In this document: in pieces, positions 34,033 to 46,000 of the stretch | How the letters are laid out: every line of letters starts with the position of its first letter | Position numbering within the stretch: position 1 is the stretch's first letter | Source of the DNA: Cynocephalus volans | Taxonomy: Eukaryota; Chordata; Mammalia; Dermoptera; Cynocephalidae | Length of the DNA stretch: 64,000 nucleotides | Direction: 5' to 3' | NCBI RefSeq assembly: GCF_027409185.1 | Contig: NC_084461.1 | Span: forward strand, 188,082,001-188,146,000 | Translations under genes and position numbers: made by a program | Notes under the pieces: model-generated | Database searches by the model: none | Told to the model about the DNA's origin: nothing | Seen by the model: the letters and a program-made list of their open reading frames with translations, nothing else

Positions 34033-37000
34033 ATGCCTGGCTGGGGTCCGGGGTCCGACTGGACTGAGTGCAGCTCTTCCTCAGAGCCGCCCGCAGCGGC
34101 CGGGACCGAGGGTGCCGGCAGCGGGTGAGGCTGCGGGCCCTGGGGGGTTAGTGAGGACGGCGACCCAGGAGGGTGGAGGGTGGGGGGCTGGCTGATCTAC
34201 TTTGAACTGCTCCCCAGTGCAATGAAGTGAGGGGAGGGGAGAACCTTTGTTGTGGGGCCAGGATGGGAAATATGGAGGCTGGCTCACTATTTAGGGGAAG
34301 GGCCTCTGAGGGAAGCTTGGGAGGAGGGTTTGGTGCAATGACTAAACGCGGTCACTGCGACAGTCGCCTGCGTGTGTCCTTCTGCCCCGAGGGGGCGCTG
34401 CCAAACCTGCTGGGAAAATTGCAGTCTGGCTGCAGCATCTTTACGTAAAAGCGAGGACATAGGGGAACAGAGTAGCGAGAAAACGTCCCCAGCTCAATGG
34501 AGGGTTTCCAAGTCAAATCAGTTTTTCCTGTGTGACATTAGCTACGTTTCTGTCAAATGAGGGTTTCTAATTGCCAGTGAGACAGATGACTATGAATATT
34601 AGAGGCACATTAATCTTGACATTTTCTTCACACTAAAGTTCCTTTCATCATAAATCTTCATTTTGAGCAGGTTTTTACCACTGTTTCCTGAGTGGTGAAG
34701 ACGATTCGCTGCTGAAGTCACTGCTGGAGGCAATTCCTCCTCATCCCTTCCTTCCCACAGTCATGGTTCCTGCTGCACTCATGGCCATCTTTTTTTTTTT
34801 TTTTTTTTTGGACCGGTAAGGGGATCGCAACCCTTGGCTTGGTGTTGTCCGCACCACGTTTAGCCAGTGAGCGCACCGGCCATCCCTGTATAGGATCCGA
34901 ACCCGCGGCCTCAGCGCTACCAGCGCCGCACTCTCCTGAGTGAGCCACGGGGCTGGCCCATAGCCGTCTTTTTTATATCTAGTGACATTGAAGACTTTTT
35001 AAAAGATGCAATGTAATCTTTGTTTTCTGTTTTTCACAGTCCTTGTTGGAGTGCTGGATCCTAGTATATCAGGGGATCAGTGATCTCTCTTGGTCACTGA
35101 ATAAATTGTAGGAAGCGGAAAGGAAGGATATTTTGTCTTAATTTGAGAAAAGAAAAAAAAGACTTGTACAAAATTAGAAACATTACAGACCAACTTATCA
35201 GTTCCAGCACACTTTAGTTACTATTCAAAGGATAGTTTTTTCAGTGCTCAAATTACTTCATTAAAAATAAAGTCAGCAAGAAAATATTGTGGATAGATAG
35301 CACGGAAGCCCAAACTACTTTACTAAGCTCACTATAGGAATTAGATTAGGGAACTATAAGAACAAGACCGTATCTGACTTAAAATAAGTCCTTTTTAGTA
35401 TGGTTAAAATTCTCAGATAAGTCACTTTGAAAAAGTTTGGCGCTTTTAGGATTTAACCAAAATTACAGGAGAAAATTTGTAAGACATGTCTGATGGAAAC
35501 ATGAAAAGTAAAACGCATATTCAATACTATGCTTTTAAAATTTGGAATACACTATTTAGTGTTTATAAAACTGACAAGTAATTTCATATTATTTATATCT
35601 TTTTAAAAAACAGATCCGCTGGACATTCTTATGACAAGAATTCCAAAAGTACTGGTGAGTGCATATAAAGCAGATAATACCTATAAATAACATAGTTCAG
35701 AGAAGCCAATTTGCCTATGACTACTTACACAATAGAATTTTAAAACTAGATTTTATTAGCATCCCTGGTGAACTTAGTCTTTAAGATTTTCAAAGAACAA
35801 CCAGCAGATTCTTTCTCTCTGTTAGTATACCTCACACCGAGCATTTTTAAACTTAGCAATGAATCCTAAAAGAACTATGTTTATAACTGATGTTGGTTGA
35901 AAAAGCACACAGCACAGTCTGGAGTTTACACGGATTGAAGGAAGAAATTCTAAATTGAACAGCTTCAGAGAACGTAAAATATTTTTCAGTGCTGATTTTT
36001 TCTCTCCTTTGAAATAAAAGATAGAGCTTTCAAAGTACTCACCTCTTCTCTGCTGGAGTTAAGAGAGTAAGACAAGCCCCCAAAGGCCTCTTACCAGTTG
36101 CTTTTTTGGGGGGAGGGGAGGTAGAGTTCACTGAATATATGTATGTGTGTATATATATAGTATTTATTATATATATACTTTTTAAGTATAGTAGTTTTTA
36201 AATGTTTCATTTAACTTCAATGATATATAAATTTGGATTCACTTTTTGCTTTTCTTTGGAAAATGTAAAATCCTTACAGTTGCCTAGGAAAAAATACATA
36301 CACATATGTGTGCATATATACATAAATATGTACATGTATATATGTAAATAAATAACACGGTCATTTAAAAAATGTGTTGGGGGCTGGCTGGTTAGCTCAG
36401 CTGGTTAGAGCGCAGCCTTGTAACACCAAGGTCACGGGTTTGGTTCCCATACCGGCCAGCCACCAAAAAAAAAAATAATAATAATAAAATTAATTAATTA
36501 ATTAATTAATTAAAAATGTGTTGCATTGTGTGTTCACTAATTTAGATTCCTCACCGAAATTCTTAGTGAATTATTTAAATGTTAAAAAGAAACAAAACAA
36601 AAACAGAAAACAAATTAATACAATTAATACATCCCAGATGTGGAGGGTAATAATTTTAGGGAGAAATTTTAATAATTATCAGTATATGAGGTAGATTAAT
36701 TCAATTATATATATAAAAAAATTTTAAACAAATGTTAAAAGTGAAAGGTTTGTATACCATGGGACCCTTCTCAAATAAAAATAACATATATATGGCTAGT
36801 AAAAAACATGAAAGGCAATATGTCAAAATGTTTTAAAATAGGGCCGGCCCGTGGCTCACTTGGGAGAGTGTGGTGCTGATAACACCAAGGCCATGGGGTC
36901 GGATCCCATATAGGGATGGCTGGTTCACTCACTTTGGAGAGTGTGGTGCTGACAACACCAAGTCAAGGGTTAAGATCCCCTTACCGGTCATCTAAAAAAA

Positions 37001-40000
37001 AAAAAATGTTTAAAAATAATTACTAGTAGATGGTGGGATTAAAGAGTTTTTTTCTTTTTTTAAACTTAATGTACTTCACAAGTCTACAATGAACAATGTG
37101 TATTGCTGTTTATAATTGGAGGGAAAAAGGGCTAGTTTTCAAGTGCTTTATTGTTTTCTTCTGTATCTGGACTTAAGTTCTCATCCTATTATTTAATATA
37201 AACACTATAGCTAACTCTTGGCAAAGAATCTAAATATTATTTTAAATTTGATTTACCACAACTAAAATTTGGCAGCCTTCAAGACAGTGAGTAAAACCCA
37301 TTTTTTGACAACTCATTTACTAATACTTTACTATTCACCCTAACAATAAACTACATCTCTATAACAATGTAGGACAGTTTATCAAAATTAGCAACTTAAA
37401 CTTTTTTTTTTCTAATTTTGACTTACAAACTTATGGAAAAGTTTGAGAATAGTACATAGAATTCCAGAATCCCTTTATTCAGATTCTCCCGAATGTTGAC
37501 TCTATTCTCTATCTTACTGTTTAAGAGTAAGTTGCAGACATGATGCCCCTCTATCCCTAAGTACTTCTGAGTCTGTATTTCCTTTTTTAAAAAAAGAAAT
37601 TGTTAACTACATTTGCATATCTCAAAATAATTATCAAAATCGAGAAATTTGAACAAATACTATAATCTATAAACCTTATAGAGACTTAATCTGTTTTTCC
37701 AATAATGTCTTTTATAGTAAAAAAAGAAAAAATCCAAGTTTATGCATGGCATTCAGTTGTCATGTTTCTTAGCTTTCTTATTTGGAACAGTTCCTGACTC
37801 TTTGTATTTCATAATGTTGACATTTTTGAAGAATACAAGCCAGTTCTTTTGTAGAATTTCCCTCAATATGGGTTTGTTTGATGTTTCCTCCTGATGAGAT
37901 TCAGGTTATGCAGTTCTAGCAGGAATACCACAGAAATGGTGCTGAGTTCATCTTGGTTCATCATATCAGGAGACCTCTGCTATGGATTAGTTCCTTACTG
38001 ACAATGTTAATTTCGATCATTTGGTTCAGGTGATGTCTGCCAGCTTTCACCACTGTAAAGTTACTATTTTACCCTTTGTAAAGGTATGTTTTGGGGATAT
38101 ACTTGAGACTATATATATATCCTGTTAATCTTCAAACTTTCACCCATTAGTTTAGTCATCCATTCTTGACTAAATCCATTTATTATTATTATATAAGTCT
38201 ATGTATTATGATGTCTAGAAATAGGAGATATTTCTAATTCCATCACTCATTCTACATTTGTGAGTTGGATTTCTATGATAAGGAAGGTCTTTTCTTTCTC
38301 TACCAATTATTTATTTATTTATTTATTTAATAAATAAATAATTTATTATTATTTAATAATAAATAATTTATTAAATAAATATTTAATAATTTTATTAAAC
38401 CTGTGCGATGCACAGGTTCTTACTTTATTCAATAGGTTAAGTTCTTTTTTCTTTTTTTTTTTTCTTTTTGGCAGCTGGCCAGTACAGGGATTGAACCCTA
38501 GACTTTGGTATATCAGCGCCACGCTCTAACCAACTGAGCTAACCAGCCAGCCTAATACGTTAAATTCTTTACTTTAAATTCGTTATTTATTTTGATGCTC
38601 AAATTATTACAGATTTGGCCAATGGAAGCCGTTTACAGATGGCTCCTGTGCTCTCTTTTAATTTGTCTCTGTTATCCTTTGGCACAAAATGTTGTACTGT
38701 CCCTGTTTTAGCCTTGATATCAGCCATTTCTCCAAGGAGTCTGTGATAGGCAGAATCATCCCCAAAGATATCCACACCCTAGTCTCTGTAACCTGCAAAT
38801 ATGTTACATTACATGGCATAAGCAACTTTGCAGACATACTTAAGTTACAATATTTAAAAGAGATATTATCCTGAAGTTTCTGGATGGGCCTGATCTAGTC
38901 AGGTGAACTCTTAAAAGCAGAGAAATTTCTCTGGCTGAAGCCAGACAGATGTTGAAGAAGTTATAGAGATGTGAAGCAAGAGAATACCTTAACACCTCAC
39001 TGTTGGCTTGAAGACAAAAAGAGCCACATGTCAAGGAAACGAGAGACCTCAGCTCTGTATTTGTAAGGAACTGACTTCTCCCTATAATTTGAATAAACCA
39101 GGAAGGTCCCACAACCTACAGATAATAGCCGAGGCAAGCTGATTTGGTCTTCTGACCTACAGAATTATGAGATAATAAGTGGGAGTTGTTTTAAACCACT
39201 AAAGTTGTATTAATTTGTTATGGCAGCAATAGAAAACTAATACAGAGCCCTGTTTGTTTTTTTAGCAAAGAAGAGTACTCAGAAAGTAAGATCTGGGTGC
39301 TAGGTGTGCTTATTGATAATGGATTATTATTGCTTCTAGGCTTTCTCCAAGGACAGAACTGGGAAAGAAATGTGTGTATGTTTACATGTGAGCACATACA
39401 TACTTACATACCCACACATATCTTTATCTGTTTCTATATTTCTACTTACTATGTGTATTAAAACCCAGTAAGTTCACACTGACAATTTCAATTCCAATCC
39501 AGCAAACAGGAAAACATTCTATGCTTTCCACTTTCTATATTAATAGATAACTCTTTTCTCCCATAGTGTAAAAACAGACTCCTTTTAACCACAATATATT
39601 TACTTATTTGTTTAGTCCTAGCATGTATAAAAAGTAGTTTCAGAAGAATTAACCCATGCCTCTGCAAAATAAAAGTCTAGTATTTGGAGATCAATGCTCA
39701 TAATTACTTGGAGTTATTTTCGTTTCAATGCATAAAGTCCAAGCACTGTATTCAAAAATTCTTGGATTAGTTAACTGTTTATTTGTGGTAAAATATATGT
39801 AACATAAAATTTACCATTTTAACCATTTTTAAGTGTACAGTTCACTGGCATTTACTACGTTCACATTGTTGTGCAATTACCACCACCATCCATGTCCATA
39901 ACTTTTTCATCTTCGCAAGCTAAAACTCTGTACCCATTAAACAATAACTACCCATTCCTCCTTCCTCACAGCCTCTAGCAATCACCATTCTGCTTTCTGT

Positions 40001-43000
40001 CTCTATGAATTGGACTCTCCTAGGTATCTCATATAAGTTAAATCATGTACTATTTGTCCTTTTATGACTGGTGTATTTCATTTAGCATATCTTCAGGATA
40101 CATCCATATTGTACCATGTGTCAGAATTTCCTTCCTTTTTAAGGTTGAATAATATTTCATTGTATGTAAAACCCCTTTTGTTTATCCATTTATGTACACT
40201 TAGGTTTTTTCCACCTTTTGGCTATTGTGAATAATGCCGCTATGAGATGGGTGTACAAATATCTGTTTGAGTCCCCGCTTTCAATTTTTTTGGAACTGCT
40301 GGATCAGAAGTGGAATTGCTAAATCATATAACAATTCTGTGTTTAAGTGTTTGAGGCACTTCCATACTATTTTCCATTGTGGCGGCACCGTTTTACATTC
40401 CCACCAGCAATACACAGAGTTCCAATTTCTCTGCATCCTAGCCAACACACTTGTTTTCTGGTTTTTTTGTTTTGTTTTTTTTGATGATAGCTATCCTACT
40501 GGGTGTGAAATCGTACCTCATTGTTTTTGATTATGCATTTCCCTAATAATTGGTGATGTTGAGCCTTTTTTTTTTTTTTTTTTTTTTTGTGGCTGGTCAC
40601 TGTAGAGATCTGAACCCTTGACCTTGGTGTTATTGGCACCACCTCTAACCAAGTGGGCTAACTAGACAGCCTGAGCATCTCTTTATCTTTTCATATGCTT
40701 TTTGACCATTTGTATATCTTCTTTGGAGACATGTCTATTCAAGTCCTTTGACCATTTTTGGATTGGATTGTGCTATGGTTTGAATGTGTTACCCAAATTT
40801 CTTTCTTTCTTTTTTAAAGATGACCGGTAGGGGATCTTAACCCCTTACTTGGTGTTGTCAGCACCATGGTCTCCCAAGTGAGCTAACCAGCCATCCCTAT
40901 ATGGGATCCGAACCTGTGGCCTTGGTGTTATCAGCACCACACTCTCCTGAGTGAGCCACAGGCCGGCCCCTTACCCAAATTTCATGTGTTGAAAACTTAA
41001 TTCCCAAATTTGTGTGTTGATGTTATTTGGAGGCGGGACATTTGAGAGGTAATTAGGATTAGATAAGCTCATCAGGGTAGGGATGAGTGCCATGATGGGA
41101 CTTCTGGGTATATAAGAAGAGGAAGAGAGACCTGAGCTACCACACTCTTGCCTTCTTGCCATGTGATGCCCTTCACCATGTAATAATGCAGCAAGAAGGC
41201 CCTCACCTGATGCTGGCACCTTGATATTGGGTTTCACAGCCTCCCGGAAAATTAATTGGTACTGCAAAGTAGGGTTATTGCTATAACAGATACTGAAAAT
41301 GTGGAAGTGGCTTTGGAACGTGTTAATGCATAGAGGCTGGAAGAGTTTGGAGGAGCAGTCTAGAAAAAGCCTGTCTTGTTGCAAATGGAGCATTAAGGGA
41401 GATTCTGTTGAAGGTTCAGAAGAGAAGACTAGGCAAAGTCTGAACCTTCTTAGAGATCATTTGAGTGGTTGTGATCAGAATGTTGATAGAAATGTGGACA
41501 GTAAGGCCATTCTGTTGAGGCCTCAAATGGAACTGAGGAACAAGGTGTTTGATACTGGAGCAAAGATCATCCTTGTTACAAAGTAGCAAAGAACTTGGCT
41601 GAACTGTCCATGCCCAAGGGCTTTATGGAAGGTGGAATTTAAGAGTTATGAACTAGGGGCCGGTCCCGTGGCTCACTCAGGAGAGTGCAGTGCTGGTAGT
41701 GCAGAGGCTGTGGGTTTGGATCCTATATAGGGATGGCTGGTGCGCTCACTGGCTGAGCGTGGTGCGGACCGCACCATGCCAAGGGTTGCAATCCCCTTAC
41801 CGTTAAAAAAAATAAGTTACGAACTAGAACATCTAGCAGAAGAAATTTCTAAGCAGCAAAGCATTCAGGCTTCTCTGCATGGCTACCTTTAACACTTATG
41901 TAAGATGCAACAGGAAGCAGAGTGGAAAAATTTGGAAAGTTTACAGCCTGGCTATGTAAAGAGTGGAAAAGCATGTTCAGAAGAGTAAATAAAGGGTGTG
42001 GTGAAGCCACCTTTTCTTTGATACAGATATTAGTATGGATAGAAGAAAACCAGTAGCTACTCATCAGGAAAATAGGAGAAAGACCCTAAAGGCATTTCAG
42101 AGGTCTTTGCAGCTGCCTCTCCCATCGCAGTCCCAGACTACTAGGACAGAATAGTTTCCAGGCATGGGGTCAGGGTGTCCTCCGTGGGCTCACTGCCCAG
42201 GGCCCACTCAGCTCTCTGCTCCCTGCATTCTGGTTCAGTACCCCTTGTCTGCCCCAACCATCATTCAACAGGCCCCAGGTGCAGCTCGACCTATCACTCT
42301 GGAAGGTACAAATGGTAAACCTTGGCAGTGTCCACGTAGTGTTAATTCTGAAGGTGTCCAGAATGCAAGAGCTGTTGGGGGATGGCTTCCTACACCTAGA
42401 TTTCAAATGATGTATTGGATGACGTGGAATCCCAGGTTGCTGTAGGTGGAACAGCTTCAGAAACTCCCCACTAGAGTAATGCCTGGTGGAGCTGTGGAAT
42501 TGAGGCCATCCCCAAGACCAAGAGGTATAGAGCTACCAGCATGCAATGCCAGCCTGGGAAAGCTGCAGGTGGGAGGATCCAACCTAAGAGAGATGAAGTG
42601 TAGACTCAACCTAGCCAAGCTGTGCGGGTGGAGCTGCCTGAGGCCTTGGGGGCCCAAGCCCACCCCACTGTGCCCAAATTTCAAGACAAGGAGTCAAAGG
42701 AGGTTATTCTGCAGCTTTAAGATTTATTGTTGTTTTCCCTGTTGGGTTTTGGTCTAGTTAGTGTCTGTTACTCTTTTTTTTCTTACCTCTTTCCCTCTTT
42801 TGGCATGGGTAGTGTCTATCCTAGATCTGTCCCACCATTATATTTTGGAAGTAGATAATTCCTTTCGATTTCATAGGCTCATAGCTGGAGAGAATTTGCC
42901 TCAAGATGAATTGTGCCTTTAGTCTCACCCATATCTGGTTTAGATGATACTTTGGACTTTCAAGTTGATGCTGGAATGAGTTAAGGCTTTTGGAATTTGG

Positions 43001-46000
43001 GATGGAAGGAATGTATTTTGCATTGTGAGAAGGACATGAAGTTGGGAGGCCAGGGGTGGGATGCTGTGGTTTGAATGTGTTATCCAAATTTCACGTGTTG
43101 GAAACTTAATCCCCAAATTCATGTTGATGGTGTTTGGAGGTGGGGCATTTGGAAGGTAATTAAGATTAGATGAGATCATCAGGATGGGGCCCCCATGATG
43201 GGACTGCTGGCTTTATAGGAGGAAAAGAGACCTGAACTGGCATACTCTTGCCCTCTTGCCATGTGATGCCCTCCACCATGTTATAATGCAGCAAGAAGTC
43301 TTTCACCATATGTTGGCACTTTGACATTGGACTTCACAGCCTTAAGAACTATAAGCTGAATTAACTTCCATTGCTTATAATTTACCTAGTCTGTGGTATT
43401 GTTATAGCAACAGAAAACAGACTAAGACAGGTTGTTTGTTGTTGAGCGTAACTATTTTTAAATGCTTCATTTTCTGTAAAGAAATGCTATTAAGCTTTTG
43501 AGAAATTAAATTTTAGTCCAGGCTATAATATGCGTCTTAGAAATATTGTTTAGCAAGGACACCAAAGACATATTCTTAAATAAATAGTCCTTATTGACAT
43601 GTTTTTTAATAGGAAGTTTGTGACCAATGTGTTTAAAGGCTTGTTAGAAGTGGTTTTCACATACATGTTGAGAAGATAAATCTCTGAATGATTCTTCGAA
43701 GATATGTTGTGAACTGCTTTATTCCAGTAAATTGAACTCTTTTCTGGATTGGGTACTCTGTAAGGAAGGGTTTGACATATGTTTTTTAAAAAAGTCTCTG
43801 ACCAACGTGTTAAATTTTTAAAAAATAAAATTTAAAAAATGCTAAATCGATATTCATTTTATTATTAGATTCTAAATTATGTTTCAAGGGTCATACTAAC
43901 ACAATTTCTAGGTGATTTAACTTTTGTTGGCCAAGTAATACTTCAGGATGCAAATATAACTCTTACTTATCTTACTTAACTAGCCATCCAAGTTGCCAAA
44001 ATCTTGAAGAAATAACTAAATTTAAAGTTGAATATACAAAACAATAGTGGTTTTATTATTAATCAATAATATTGAAACAAAACTGTGCTTACTTAATTCA
44101 ATTTACTAAGTAAAAACTTTTAACTTAAAATGTGTTCTATGAGTTTTATTTGTAATAGTGAAAAACTGGGAACAACCCAAATGTCCATCAGTAGGTGGAT
44201 GGATAATCAAATTGTAGCATATGTATATATACAATGGAATATAACCTAACAATAAAAAGGAATGAATTATTGTTACATGTGGTATGTGTGGATCTCAAAA
44301 TAATTATGTTGAGTGAAAGCAGCATGACAAAAAAAGTATATTGTGTGTTTCCCTTTATGTCAAACTCAAGAAAATGCAATCTAATCTATAGTTATAGAAA
44401 GCACATCAGTTGTTGCCTGGGAAAAGGATGTGCAGGGAAGAGGGAAGTATTGAAAAGTGGTATTTCCTGATAAAATTTATATTTTTTATATTATTTTTCC
44501 CCAAGCTGCTAATGAAGTTAGCTACTAACAGACTGAATATTGAGACTAAACTACTAGTCTCAATATTTCTGAAACTGAAGGCCAGTTTCTATTCTTCTGG
44601 GACCATGTCTCATCTTATTTTAATTAAAAGGCTATTCTTTTATTCTGCTCACATCTATATTTTAAACTATGTAAAAATAAATTTTGATAAATATCTGCAA
44701 AGCCCTCTAACATTGTATTACTAAAGAAATAAAATATGCGTCATTCTATCTTTAATACAGAATAGAATTTTAAAACCATATACTAAAATCAAATGAATGA
44801 TAAAATGTTGTAAATCTTTAATGCATAAATCCTGCATGTGTATTTCCTCTTTAGTATGTTTCTGACATGATAAAAAAAAGTAAGTTACTGGCAAAATAAT
44901 ATAGTCCATATATAATGATGTATAATTATATATATATATATAAATAAAATATAAGTATCTTAGATGTTTGTGTGCTTTAACACCAAAGGCATATCATACT
45001 GTATCTTCAAATTTAACAGTCTGATGTAAAACACTCATTGACACATGTAACCATTTAGATCATAGTAAGTTTGAACTGATTTTTGCCTCTGAAATTCACA
45101 TGATATTGTCCTTGCCTACAGATGGAACCATAGATGGACACAAAGTGAACTCACACATAGCTAAGCTGCAAGAGTTATGGAAATCTCCTCAAACAATTCA
45201 CATCCCTAAATCAATGACAGATGCATCCTTTCTAAAGGTATGCTAATGGGAAATATTGATTGATTCATTTTCAAACAGAAGTATTTAAATACCAATACTT
45301 TTTGTATTCAGAGCTAACTTTTTATGAAGATAAGCTACGTAGAAGGTAAAGCACTGCAGATGACAAAGTATAGCCTGCATATTATCTAGGAGTCAAGAAA
45401 TACCTGTTAGGTAAACTCATGAATGAATGCAAAGATTATAAATTCTCTATCATAAGAATTCTTTCAGGGTTTTATACTTCCGATCTAATTTATATTTACT
45501 CAGGAAGCTCAGTGCCCTGACCACACTGATACTCAACGAAAGTTCCATCCTAGAGATGGAAACCCAACATTGTAAAGATTTCACTCAAGGACTACAAAAT
45601 TAGGAGAAAGCAAGTAAAAAAATGACAGTAAGGATTTTACAACTGTTGAGCTGTAGTACCCATTAAAGATCATACCTACTAGAAATATTTCTAGAGCAAA
45701 GTGAATTAGGGTTACTATGGATTTCAGCACACTGGTAAATTTTTCTGACCAACATTTTGTCTTTTCTCTGGATTTATTACATATTAAGTAAATCTCTGTG
45801 TATATACATATGCATATATAGTGGATTCTTGCATTTTAAGTGAGCGTTAACTTCTAAAATCAGCAAGTACAATGAAAATCGCAGTCAAAATTACTTTAGA
45901 GATGAACATACTATCCCTCAGTATGTCCAACGCAGACATACATTCTTCTGGTGCTGGAAAAGATGTTTTTTTAGTTTAGACTAAGTAGGTAACTAGATTG

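Larger units (their letters stand above)
37405..38726 (-). mobile_element. Old L1M 3' region, antisense, in FAM216A intron 2
   Basis: GGCATTCAGTTGTCATGTTT, GTACAGG-like GAATACAAGCCAGTTCTTTT, TCAGGTTATGCAGTTCTAGC and GGTGATGTCTGCCAGCTTTC follow the L1ME-type 3' text reversed. It resumes after a simple repeat and a SINE (ATTTGGCCAATGGAAGC). Confidence 0.75.
40771..43429 (+). mobile_element. Two-LTR ERVL-MaLR element (MLT1/MST-like fossil), nested in L1
   Basis: 5' LTR about 40771-41255 (with a SINE inside) starts TGCTATGGTTTGAATGTGTT. The internal MaLR region is about 41256-43061 (AAAATGTGGAAGTGGCTTTG, primer-site-like TGGTACTGC). The 3' LTR is 43062-43429, ending AACAGACTAAGACA. Five-base flanks GATTG / GGTTG fit the family's target duplication. 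No intact gene: a decayed, broken copy. It postdates the L1 and predates the SINEs in it, so is probably tens of millions of years old or more. Confidence 0.85.
39765..43460 (-). mobile_element. Old L1M copy, antisense, split by a CYN SINE and a MaLR provirus
   Basis: Reversed L1 3' UTR (TGGTAAAATATATGTAACAT, AAGTGTACAGTTCACTGGC) leads into reversed ORF2 (TGTGAATAATGCCGCTATGA, ATTCCCACCAGCAATACAC, CATTTTTGGATTGG). It resumes after 43430 (GTTGTTTGTTGTTGAG). Insertions lie at 40566-40671 and 40771-43429. Confidence 0.85.

Noticed and set aside
38302-38400. Possible origin or CRISPR-like repeat array
   Set aside because: Simple AT repeat without unique spacers; vertebrate context.
42164-42757. 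Frames of about 100 codons in the MaLR internal region
   Set aside because: They belong to a decayed MaLR fossil; no host gene.
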